Of a stretch of 45,692 nt of DNA, positions 38,786 to 45,692 are shown piece after piece. Where the stretch lies: contig CAIJRK010000032.1 in NCBI GenBank assembly GCA_903823025.1, positions 1 to 45,692 on the forward strand, read 5' to 3'. This stretch comes from an uncultured beta proteobacterium (GTDB lineage: Bacteria > Pseudomonadota > Gammaproteobacteria > Burkholderiales > Burkholderiaceae_C). The notes beneath the pieces were generated by a model. The model worked only from the letters and a program-made list of their open reading frames with translations. It was not told the DNA's origin and searched no databases. Each line of letters begins with the position of its first letter. Positions within the stretch are counted from its first letter, which is position 1. Made by a program: the position numbers and the translations under genes.

Positions 38786-39313
38786 TCAGGCGGCGCGACT
38801 CCAGGGGCCGATCTTGTAAAGACGCTCTTCTTCATGACCACTCTCGCCGAAATCATTCGCTGCGAATAAAGTGGTGGTGGAGCAGCCCGCGTCTTGCTGC
38901 CGGGCGAAACGGGTAAATAGTTGGTTGGAGGCCTCGTTGCTGGGGCTGATGGTGGTCTCCATCCAGCGCAGTTGGTGTTGTTCCATGCACCCGGCAAGCA
39001 AGTGCTGCAACATGCGTCGCCCCAAACCTTGTCCGCGCTGCTGGGGCGCTACCGCGACTTGCCAGACAAACAGCGAGTCAGGTTGTTGAGGGGGGATGTA
39101 GGCGGTGATGGTGCCGACGAGTTCGCCATCGACTTCAGCGACCACGCTGGTTTGTGCGTGATGCAGACACAGCAATAAGTAGGCGTAGATCGAGTTCAGG
39201 TCGAGGGGGGGGCAGGCGGCTATCAAATTGTGCAGCGCGGCCCCATCGCTGCGCTGTGGTTGACGCAGAGTCAAAAGTTGGCCTGTCTCGATGGCAGATA
39301 GTGTTCTAGTCAT
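38786..39313 (-). CDS. ectA: L-2,4-diaminobutyrate acetyltransferase
   Basis: GNAT-fold acetyltransferase that makes N-gamma-acetyl-diaminobutyrate from acetyl-CoA, second step of ectoine synthesis. 175 residues: LRQPQRSDGAALHNLIAACP and LDLNSIYAYLLLCLHH at the N-terminus (typical EctA), the acetyl-CoA loop QQRGQGLGRRML and the C-terminal SNEASNQLFTRFARQ. The ATG at 39313 has AAGGAG 5-6 nt upstream. It follows ectR by 72 bp, which hold a perfect 8-bp hairpin, and is read before ectB. Normal length. Confidence 0.95.
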   Translation of the reverse strand: MTRTLSAIETGQLLTLRQPQRSDGAALHNLIAACPPLDLNSIYAYLLLCLHHAQTSVVAEVDGELVGTITAYIPPQQPDSLFVWQVAVAPQQRGQGLGRRMLQHLLAGCMEQHQLRWMETTISPSNEASNQLFTRFARQQDAGCSTTTLFAANDFGESGHEEERLYKIGPWSRAA

Positions 39314-39331
39314 GCATTCTCCTTGTGCTTA

Positions 39332-39351
39332 AGCCAAGCTCAGGCTTGGCT
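39332..39351 (-). promoter_or_regulatory. Hairpin between ectR and ectA
   Basis: agccaagc-tcag-gcttggct has perfect 8-bp arms and a 4-base loop. On the coding strand it lies 18 bp before the ectA start and close to its ribosome site; no T-run follows, so it could set the ratio between ectR and ectABCD messages by processing or partial stopping. Confidence 0.4.
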
Positions 39352-39385
39352 GGTGAGGGGAATCAGGGGAACAGCCTGGCATATT

Positions 39386-39904
39386 TCAAATGTCGCCGCT
39401 GGGCGCTTTGATCTCCAGCAGGGTTGCAAATTGCTCTAACACCACCACCAGCGTGTGCCGGTCGTTTTGCGGCAACGCACCCAGTGCGCTGGAAAAGCCT
39501 TGCGGCAGTGCCGACGGCGCCTCGTTCACCAGGGTCTTGCCCAGGTCGGTGAGGGTCACGTAAACATTGCGCCGGTCGCGGGTATCGCGTTCGCGGCAAA
39601 CCAGCTTTTTTTCTTCCAGCCGGTCCACAATGCCCACCACGGTACTTGAGCTGAGGTGGATGGCGCGTCCGAGCGACTTCAGCGTGCTTGGCCCTAATTG
39701 CGCCATCGCCATCAGGGCAACCAGTTGCGGTGAGGTGATGTTATGGGTAGTCTTGAGTCGTTTTGAATGTTGTTCCACACATTGCGCAATGCGTCGCACG
39801 CTTTGCAAAATGCGAATGGAGTCATTCGCGCCGACTTGTTGAGCGACTTGGCTTTCTATCTCGCCGCTTGGCAACAACCCTTGCATGTCTGTTTTTTGTT
39901 CCAC
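39386..39904 (-). CDS. ectR: MarR-family regulator EctR
   Basis: MarR-type winged-helix repressor, here upstream of and in line with ectA-D. 172 residues: helices ILQSVRRIAQCVEQHSKRLK, DNA-reading part (LVALMAMAQLGPSTLKSLGR, IHLSSSTVVGIVDRLEEKKL) and wing region ERDTRDRRNVYVTLTDLG are clear. EctR proteins in methylotrophs and halophiles repress ect operons at low salt; that role is inferred here. The start is GTG at 39904 (GGAA upstream); ATG 39886 is possible. A palindrome (39936-39959) sits about 32 bp upstream and is the likely self-operator. Confidence 0.9.
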   Translation of the reverse strand: MEQKTDMQGLLPSGEIESQVAQQVGANDSIRILQSVRRIAQCVEQHSKRLKTTHNITSPQLVALMAMAQLGPSTLKSLGRAIHLSSSTVVGIVDRLEEKKLVCRERDTRDRRNVYVTLTDLGKTLVNEAPSALPQGFSSALGALPQNDRHTLVVVLEQFATLLEIKAPSGDI

Positions 39905-39935
39905 TTGATTCCAAATTAAGAAGGTTGATTATTCA

Positions 39936-39959
39936 TGAAATTGATTTCAACTGAAATCA
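39936..39959. promoter_or_regulatory. Probable EctR operator
   Basis: TGATTTCA-AC-TGAAATCA (39942-39959) is a perfect palindrome of two 8-bp half-sites with a 2-bp spacer. It overlaps a second perfect palindrome TGAAAT-TG-ATTTCA (39936-39949), so three half-sites line up; a further related half-site (tcatttca) follows. I recall the EctR1 site in Methylomicrobium as two 8-bp half-sites with a 2-bp gap, the same layout. It lies about 32 bp before the ectR start. Confidence 0.6.
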
Positions 39960-40209
39960 TCTCATATCTAATCATTTCAATCAATAGGGAATTAAGTCAT
40001 CTGGAAGATGCGCCGTCCGGCTGGCCTCAACGCCGACTCAAGAGACCAGGATGCGCGAGTCAGCTTTTGTTTTCTTGGGTTCATGGCCTAAACCAGCGTT
40101 TCTTTTGTTCATGATCAACCTCACGTTGCGTATGACTTGATGCGGGATGGGATGTGACTTCTAATGAACGAAACGTGCCGTCGCTGATACATGTCAAACG
40201 TTTAATGCG

Positions 40210-40227
40210 AGTTGATTTTTATCAACT
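40210..40227. promoter_or_regulatory. Inverted repeat before the CZB gene
   Basis: agttgat-tttt-atcaact, perfect 7-bp arms, 34 bp before the ATG at 40261. It could be a regulator site or a leader hairpin. Confidence 0.35.
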
Positions 40228-40260
40228 TTCAAGCGCATCGTCATCACCTAAAGGATTTAT

Positions 40261-40722
40261 ATGTTTGGTTTTTTCACTCAGTTTTTTGGCACGGCCAGTA
40301 ATGACAATCAGATGAATTCGGTCGTTTCTATTGCGATGGAGGGACTCGATATTCAGACGGCCATCGTGGCCCACGAAAACTGGAAAATACGTTTGCAGTC
40401 TTATTTGGCCGGGACGTCTCGCGAGGATTTTTTGCCAGAAGTCATCTGCTTTGATGACCATTGCGACTTGGGCCGATGGATTCATGGCAATGGAAAACTG
40501 CACTTGGCGCATTTTCCTGGTTTCCTGGTTTTGATTGAGCACCACAAGATGTTTCACTACGCTGCTTCCAACGTGGTGGCGCTCTCGAAAGCGGGCAAAA
40601 ACCCTGAAGCCGAAAAAATGCTGAACGGCGTGTTTGCCACCTTCTCCAAGGCCGTCGTCAATGATTTGGAGGGTCTGCATAACGCGGTTGAGCACCTTAA
40701 TACGTCTCACAAACGGGGGTGA
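40261..40722 (+). CDS. Stand-alone CZB (chemoreceptor zinc-binding) domain protein
   Basis: 153 residues. The CZB signature is clear: AHENWKIRLQSYL near residue 37, then CDLGRWIHGNG and a final HHKMFHYAASNV, giving the His-Cys-His-His zinc set. CZB domains usually sit at the C-end of soluble chemoreceptors or of cyclases (as in DgcZ), where bound zinc tunes signalling. Here no receptor or cyclase domain is attached; before it is only a short Phe-rich, Gly-containing N-terminus (MFGFFTQFFGTA). The ribosome site AAAGGA lies 6 nt upstream. It is monocistronic and may act in trans on a receptor or cyclase elsewhere. Confidence 0.88.
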   Translation: MFGFFTQFFGTASNDNQMNSVVSIAMEGLDIQTAIVAHENWKIRLQSYLAGTSREDFLPEVICFDDHCDLGRWIHGNGKLHLAHFPGFLVLIEHHKMFHYAASNVVALSKAGKNPEAEKMLNGVFATFSKAVVNDLEGLHNAVEHLNTSHKRG

Positions 40723-40805
40723 GCCGTGTCCGGTTCGTCAAATGGGCAACGCTTCAAAAATTGCTGACCACCCTACCGTCAGGGTGTGAGTCGGGTTGAC
40801 GCCTG

Positions 40806-43800
40806 TCAAGCCGATTTTTGGCGTTCCTGCGGGTTGTGGAATTCAGCCATTTGCGCCGCCCACTTCTGACGCACCGCCAAGAGGCTGCGCGCTTTCACAT
40901 GGCCAAAACCCTTGATTTGTTCAGGCAGACGAGCGATGTCCAGTGCCCGTTGGTAGCGATCACCCTGCGGGGCACCGCGCAACGCGCTCAGGAGTTCATC
41001 CACGCTGTCGCGGTATTCGCTGATCAACGCCCGCTCTTGCCGACGCTCCTCGGCGTAGCCAAAAATATCCAGCGCCGTTCCGCGCAAACCCTTGAGCCGG
41101 GCCAGCACTTTGAAGACCGTCAACATGACCGGGCCAAACTGCTGCTTCTGCAACTCGCCTTGTTCATTTTTCTTGGCTAGCAAAGGTGGTGCCAAGTGGT
41201 AATTCAGCTTGAAGTCGCCTTCAAACATTGCGTTAATCTTGGCGTGAAACGCGGGGTCGGTGTGCAAGCGAGCCACTTCGTATTCATCCTTGTAGGCCAT
41301 CAGCTTGAACAAGTAGCGGGCCACCGCCTCGGTCAATGCCAGATTTTTTTCACCGGCAGATTCGTCCATAGCGCGCACCTTTTGCACGAAGGCTTGGTAC
41401 GTTTGCGCGTAGGCGGAATTTTGGTAGGCGGTCAAAAAGTCCACCCGCTTGGCGATCAGCGCCTCCAGCGAACTGCGTGGGGTGAACGCAATGACCTGCC
41501 CCGGATTGAGCAGTTTCTCGAAAGCAGCGCCATCGTGCGCGGCGCGGCAACCCCATTCAAATGCGGTTTTGTTGTTGTCCACGGCGACGGCGTTCAACTC
41601 AATCGCCCGCATCAACGAGATTTTTTCTAGTGGAATCCAGCCTTTTTGCCACGCATAGCCCAACATCATCGGGTTGGTGTAAAGGCTGTCGCCCATCAGT
41701 TGGGTCGCTGCGGCTTCGGCGTTGAACGTGCCTACGGCGTCTAGTCCCACGGACTTGACAATGTCGCTGATGCACGCGTCGGCGGGGTTCACCCAGTTGG
41801 CGTTGGTGACAAAAGCGGCGGTCGGCGCGGCGTGTGAATTGAGCGCCACCTGCGTGCGCCCCGCCCGCATCCGCATCACGGTTTCCTTGTTTGCGGCCAC
41901 CAGCGGGTCGCAACCGATGATGAGGTCCGCTGCCGCCATGCTGACGCGCGTGGTGCGAATCGCGTCTTGTGTCGCGCCGATCAGCACATGGCTCCAGGTC
42001 GCGCCGCCCTTTTGGGCCAAGCCGCCCGCGTCTTGCGTCACGATGCCACGGCCCTCCAAATGCGCCGCCACGCCTAGCAACTGACCAATGGTGATGACGC
42101 CCGTGCCGCCGACGCCCGCCACCACAATGCCCCAGACCTTGCCCTCTACGCCTTCAATAGACGGCAACACCGGCTCCGGCAACGCGCCCATTTCAAACGG
42201 GGACGGGCCTTGGCCTTTGACTTTTTTCTTGAGTTGTCCCCCTTCGACCGTGACAAAACTCGGGCAAAAACCTTTGACGCACGAGTAATCTTTGTTGCAA
42301 GTGCTTTGGTTGATCTGGCGTTTGCGGCCAAACTCGGTTTCTAACGGCTCCACGCTCAGGCAGTTGCTTTGCACGCTGCAATCGCCACAACCTTCGCACA
42401 CCAGTTCGTTAATCACCACGCGCTTGGCCGGATCGACCAAACTGCCCCGTTTGCGGCGACGGCGTTTTTCGGTCGCGCAGGTCTGGTCGTAAATGATGAT
42501 CGTGGTGCCCTTAATTTCACGGAACTCGCGTTGAATGCGATCCAGCTCGTCGCGATGAAAAACCTCCACGCCGTCCACCAACTCAATGTCGTCGTACTTC
42601 TCTGGCTCATCCGTCACCACGACGGTTTTGATGGCCCCTTCGGCCTGCATACTTTGGGCAATCTGCGCCACCGAAAGCCCTTCTGGCCGTTCACCAATCT
42701 GCTGGCCGCCGGTCATGGCGACGGCGTCGTTGTAGAGAATCTTGTAGGTCATGTTCACGCCCGAGGCAATGCTTTGGCGAATGGCCAACAGCCCACTGTG
42801 AAAGTAGGTGCCGTCGCCCAAATTGGCAAACATGTGCTTTTCGTTGCTGAAGGGTTGCTGCCCGACCCAAGGCACGCCCTCGCCACCCATTTGGGTGAAG
42901 CCGACGGTGGCGCGATCCATCCAAATCGTCATGAAGTGGCAACCAATGCCCGCCATGGCGCGCGAGCCTTCAGGCACTTTGGTGCTGGTGTTGTGCGGGC
43001 AACCAGAACAAAACCAGGGTGCCCGCTCGGCCCCTTTTGTACCGCCCAATTCAATCACCTGCATGGCGCTTTCTTTAGCCGCCAGAATCGCCAGTTGCGC
43101 GTCGATGCGGGCAGCAATATCAGCACTCACGCCCAGTTTTTTCAAGCGCTGTGCAATGGCGCGGGCGATGATGGCAGGCGACAAATCAGCGTTGGCGCGT
43201 AGCAGCGTGTTAGCCGTCGGATTGGCGTTAGACCATTCGCCGCCACTGAAATCTCCTTCGCCTTCGTTGAACTTGCCCAGCACGTTAGGCCGCACATCGG
43301 CGCGCCAGTTGTAAAGCTCTTCCTTGACTTGGTATTCAATGATCTGGCGCTTTTCTTCAATCACCAAAATCTCTTGCAAGCCGGTCGCAAATTCGCGGGT
43401 GAGTTGTGCCTCCAGCGGCCACACCACACCGACTTTGTGCAAGCGCAGCCCGACTTGCTGACAGGTCGCATCGTCCAGCCCCAAGTCAATCAGCGCCTGA
43501 CGCGTGTCGCTGTACGCCTTGCCGCTGGCAATCAAGCCGAGGCGATCATGCGGGCCTTCAATCACGTTGTAATTCAGGCGGTTGGCGCGGATGTAGGCCA
43601 GCGCGGCGTACCACTTGTAATGGAACAGACGCGCTTCTTGCTCCAGCGCCTGATCAGGCCAGCGAATGTGCAAACCGCCGGGCGGCATTTCAAAATCAGT
43701 CGGGATTTTGATTTGCACCCGATCCGGGTCGATCATGACCGTGGCGCTGGATTCGACGATTTCCTGAATCGTTTTCATGCCCGCCCAAACGCCCGAGAAA

Positions 43801-44408
43801 CGGCTCATGGCAAAGGCGTGAATGCCCAAGTCCAAAATCTCCTGCACCGTGGCCGGGAAAAACACAGGCAAGCCGCAGGCCTTGAAAATGTGGTCGCTCT
43901 GGTGCGCCGCCGTGGAGCTTTTTGAAATGTGGTCGTCGCCCGCCACCGCAATCACGCCGCCCCATTCGGTCGTGCCCGCCATGTTGGCGTGTTTGAAAAC
44001 GTCGCTGCACCGATCCACGCCTGGGCCTTTGCCATACCAAATGCCAAACACGCCATCAAATTTATTGCTGCCGGGCGGTGCAAAACCCAGTTGCTGCGTG
44101 CCCCACAACGCGGTGGCGGCCAACTCTTCATTCACGCCCGGCTGAAAAATAATGTTTTGAGTTTTGAGATATTTCTCGGCCTTGCCCAGCGCCAAGTCGT
44201 AACCGCCCAACGGAGAACCCCGGTAGCCGCTGATGAACCCGGCGGTGTTTTTACCGATTTTCTGGTCGCGTACTTGCTGCAACATCGGCAACTTAACTAA
44301 CGCTTGCACGCCACTCATGAAAGCCGGGCCGCAGTTGAGTGAATATTTATCGTCTAGCGTAACTGTTTTCAGGGCTTGGCGGATATGTTCCGGTAGCGGT
44401 GTGTTCAT
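40806..44408 (-). CDS. Indolepyruvate ferredoxin oxidoreductase, fused alpha-beta chain
   Basis: Thiamine-diphosphate and iron-sulfur enzyme that oxidises aryl pyruvates (from Trp, Phe, Tyr) to acyl-CoA, or related 2-oxo acids. 1200 residues: N-terminal pyrimidine-type domain (GYRGSPLGGYDLALGKAEK near 58), ThDP domain with SGCPHNTSTKVPEGS (near 470), a cysteine-rich ferredoxin-like stretch (CEGCGDC, then CNKDYSCVKGFCPS, near 680-730), a gamma/beta-type domain (VAGVGGTGVITIGQLLG, near 765) and a C-terminal extension. This is the fused IorAB form of Burkholderiales. The start at 44408 has GGAG about 10 nt upstream. It is monocistronic; a caccct/agggtg hairpin lies after the stop (40769-40786). 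Exact 2-oxo acid not known. Confidence 0.92.
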   Translation of the reverse strand: MNTPLPEHIRQALKTVTLDDKYSLNCGPAFMSGVQALVKLPMLQQVRDQKIGKNTAGFISGYRGSPLGGYDLALGKAEKYLKTQNIIFQPGVNEELAATALWGTQQLGFAPPGSNKFDGVFGIWYGKGPGVDRCSDVFKHANMAGTTEWGGVIAVAGDDHISKSSTAAHQSDHIFKACGLPVFFPATVQEILDLGIHAFAMSRFSGVWAGMKTIQEIVESSATVMIDPDRVQIKIPTDFEMPPGGLHIRWPDQALEQEARLFHYKWYAALAYIRANRLNYNVIEGPHDRLGLIASGKAYSDTRQALIDLGLDDATCQQVGLRLHKVGVVWPLEAQLTREFATGLQEILVIEEKRQIIEYQVKEELYNWRADVRPNVLGKFNEGEGDFSGGEWSNANPTANTLLRANADLSPAIIARAIAQRLKKLGVSADIAARIDAQLAILAAKESAMQVIELGGTKGAERAPWFCSGCPHNTSTKVPEGSRAMAGIGCHFMTIWMDRATVGFTQMGGEGVPWVGQQPFSNEKHMFANLGDGTYFHSGLLAIRQSIASGVNMTYKILYNDAVAMTGGQQIGERPEGLSVAQIAQSMQAEGAIKTVVVTDEPEKYDDIELVDGVEVFHRDELDRIQREFREIKGTTIIIYDQTCATEKRRRRKRGSLVDPAKRVVINELVCEGCGDCSVQSNCLSVEPLETEFGRKRQINQSTCNKDYSCVKGFCPSFVTVEGGQLKKKVKGQGPSPFEMGALPEPVLPSIEGVEGKVWGIVVAGVGGTGVITIGQLLGVAAHLEGRGIVTQDAGGLAQKGGATWSHVLIGATQDAIRTTRVSMAAADLIIGCDPLVAANKETVMRMRAGRTQVALNSHAAPTAAFVTNANWVNPADACISDIVKSVGLDAVGTFNAEAAATQLMGDSLYTNPMMLGYAWQKGWIPLEKISLMRAIELNAVAVDNNKTAFEWGCRAAHDGAAFEKLLNPGQVIAFTPRSSLEALIAKRVDFLTAYQNSAYAQTYQAFVQKVRAMDESAGEKNLALTEAVARYLFKLMAYKDEYEVARLHTDPAFHAKINAMFEGDFKLNYHLAPPLLAKKNEQGELQKQQFGPVMLTVFKVLARLKGLRGTALDIFGYAEERRQERALISEYRDSVDELLSALRGAPQGDRYQRALDIARLPEQIKGFGHVKARSLLAVRQKWAAQMAEFHNPQERQKSA

Positions 44409-44747
44409 TTGGTGAAGTCTCCAGGAATCAAGATAAACGCCTTGTGAGCGAGGGAATCAAAAGCCGCCAGCGGATAAGTCGGCGACCTCTTTCAAGGAGG
44501 AAAGTGTAGGTCAGCGGCGGTGCTTTGTCTTGGCTTTTGACTTCACGTTTACGCTAATGCGGCTATTATTTTGCTGAACTCAGAACGAATCAAAACACGA
44601 CCCAGTAGAGGTTTCAGACCTCAAAAAACAAGACAAATTTGATTCACCAGAATGCGCGGCCCATTTCGCGCTGATGGCTAGAATGAAATGCGCTTGGGTA
44701 ACTTGCTGATCGTTGCGCCATTTTTATATTTAAAAATAAGGGAAATC
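44409..44747. other. Divergent intergenic region
   Basis: Nothing coding. A weak promoter pair TTGCTG (44703) and TATATT (44725), 16 bp apart, may drive the binding-protein gene but would leave only a short leader. No operator is evident. Confidence 0.4.
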
Positions 44748-45479
44748 ATGCTTAGATTCACAAAAAATATTCTTTGTTCTGCAATTTTGGCTGTCGTTTG
44801 TACGTCCCCTGCATTGGCTGCGGGCAAGACTTGGAAGGCCAGTCTGGCGCAAATGCCGGTGTATGCAGAAAGTAGAGAAAAGGGCGTTCTCGTGGATTTC
44901 ATCAAGGCGCTTGAAAAAGCCTCTGGCGACAAAATCGAGTATCAAGTGGTGCCCTTTCCTCGTTCGATGAACGATGTGCAGGAAAAGAATGTTGACTTTC
45001 ACCTGCCGCTCATTCAGATGCCTGGCTCTGAAACAGGAACAGAAAAGTTTGATTACTCGACGGCTACTATTTTCCATGTCAACTTTACGTTGTATTCAGG
45101 CAAGAACGTCAACATAACCCCGGCAACCGCCAGCAAATTCAAAGTTGAAACCGATGCAGCGCATACGGATTATTTCAATTTCCCCATCACACCCTCAACG
45201 AGTCTTGAAGGAAGCCTGAAGAAAGTGGATGCAGGTCGGATTGATGCTTTTGTTTTTGCTGATTTCGCCTCAGATCCGTTTGTCAAACAGGCCAATCTGA
45301 CCCACCTTAAACGCCAGCTCTACAAGCGTTTTGACGTCAAAATTGTCCTGCCCAAAGGTGGCCGGGGCGGCCCGACCGACAAGTTCTTGTCGGACACCAT
45401 TGCCAAGATGGTCAAGAGCGGCGAGATGAGCAGAATCATGGCCCCGATAGATACGCCATTTGATAACTGGCAGCCTTGA
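44748..45479 (+). CDS. Periplasmic substrate-binding protein (orphan)
   Basis: 243 residues with a clear signal peptide (MLRFTKNILCSAILAVVCTS, cleavage near ALAA-GK) and a type 2 periplasmic-binding fold: first lobe MPVYAESREKGVLVDFIKAL, the middle FDYSTATIFHVNFTLYSGKN, hinge and second lobe ASDPFVKQANL with the C-terminal DTIAKMVKSGEMSRI. It fits SBP_bac_3-like proteins that bind amino acids or small carboxylates. The start at 44748 is supported by AAGGGA 5 nt upstream. No permease or ATPase gene is in sight; it may serve a receptor or a remote transporter. An IS66-type element begins 79 bp after it. Confidence 0.8.
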   Translation: MLRFTKNILCSAILAVVCTSPALAAGKTWKASLAQMPVYAESREKGVLVDFIKALEKASGDKIEYQVVPFPRSMNDVQEKNVDFHLPLIQMPGSETGTEKFDYSTATIFHVNFTLYSGKNVNITPATASKFKVETDAAHTDYFNFPITPSTSLEGSLKKVDAGRIDAFVFADFASDPFVKQANLTHLKRQLYKRFDVKIVLPKGGRGGPTDKFLSDTIAKMVKSGEMSRIMAPIDTPFDNWQP

Positions 45480-45558
45480 GAAAAGTAGAGCCGGACAGAA
45501 TTTTGTATAAAAAAATGCGTTAGGATGCGATCTGAAAAAAATAGGGAGTTTAAAAATG

Positions 45559-45692
45559 GTACGCGTTCACCCCACCCCAATCGGAATGAGGGAAGGTGTT
45601 GGGTTTAAGCCGAAGTGAGCCTTCATGGCCTGGGTCATAAAGGCCAAGACGCTACGACCTTGAAGTTTGCAACTCCCCACCACGGTCATGAC
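45559..45692 (-). mobile_element. IS66-type insertion sequence, one end
   Basis: The element seems to begin at GTACGCGTTCACCCC (45559), similar to the GTAAGCG-type ends of IS66 elements, and contains the C-terminal end of a transposase on the minus strand. The rest is beyond the window. The boundary is by eye; no target duplication can be checked. Confidence 0.6.
45567..45692 (-). CDS. IS66 family transposase, C-terminal end (partial)
   Basis: The last 41 codons of a frame open to the right edge: VVGSCKLQGRSVLAFMTQAM, then a short tail ending PSLIPIGVG. The pattern ETCKxQGRSVLxF...PSLLP is what I recall from the C-terminus of IS66-family transposases (DDE type). The stop (TGA) at 45567-45569 lies 8 bp inside the element end, which is normal for insertion sequences. 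The catalytic part is outside the window, so activity cannot be judged. Confidence 0.65.
   Translation of the reverse strand, partial: VMTVVGSCKLQGRSVLAFMTQAMKAHFGLNPTPSLIPIGVG

Larger units (their letters stand above)
39905..40260. other. Divergent intergenic region, ectR and CZB gene
   Basis: No gene. The left part (39915-39990) is strongly AT-rich and holds an operator-like palindrome array (39936-39959); the right end has an inverted repeat (40210-40227) just before the CZB gene. Nothing is seen in 39995-40200. Confidence 0.5.

Overview
The window reads as one contig of a betaproteobacterium, order Burkholderiales, most likely Comamonadaceae (Rhodoferax/Polaromonas-like). This rests on the style of the proteins and on gene neighbourhoods (lptD-surA-rsmA, tkt with gapA, murU-pepP, maeB of the long malic enzyme/phosphotransacetylase form). 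No marker rRNA is present, so the genus is an inference.

Layout. 1-6.9 kb is accessory in character: the end of a diguanylate cyclase, a small membrane protein, an MFS transporter with an HTH/coiled-coil protein, the initiator tRNA-fMet, a TIGR02450 protein, a secreted low-complexity D/R/Q/T-repeat protein, a DUF900 hydrolase and a DUF4160/DUF2442-HTH pair. A 94-bp repeat occurs twice in inverted orientation (411-504 and 3905-3998; 76/94 identical) and brackets the tRNA segment. 6.9-14.3 kb is central metabolism and wall recycling: gapA and tkt, with a GmrSD-like DUF262/DUF1524 gene wedged between them in the same operon, then murU and pepP. 14.3-15.6 kb holds small genes, including a 48-codon lmo0937-type membrane protein. 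15.6-23.5 kb is a signalling block: a stand-alone receiver, a CheC-type phosphatase and a PAS-GGDEF cyclase in one operon, converging on and overlapping a 1394-residue hybrid kinase (PAS x3, GAF, HisKA, HATPase, REC x2, Hpt), followed by a chemoreceptor.

23.8-35.4 kb: maeB, a secreted guanyl-type ribonuclease with its barstar inhibitor, rsmA-surA-lptD on the minus strand, and divergent amgK-rsmE-cls. AmgK and MurU, partners in peptidoglycan recycling, are both here but 19 kb apart. 36.1-39.9 kb is a complete hydroxyectoine operon, ectR-ectA-ectB-ectC-ectD on the minus strand, with a palindromic operator candidate upstream of ectR, a TTG start for ectB and an 11-G tract between ectA and ectB. 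40.2-45.7 kb: a stand-alone CZB zinc-binding protein, a fused indolepyruvate ferredoxin oxidoreductase, an orphan periplasmic binding protein and the end of an IS66-type element running off the window.

The most promising less-described parts are the GmrSD-like gene inside the tkt-gapA operon, the REC/CheC/cyclase/hybrid-kinase block, the inverted 94-bp repeats, and a run of four perfect palindromes at 5679-5762. I did not find a clear, wholly new multi-gene defence or mobile system. All functional calls are from reading the sequence; no searches were run.
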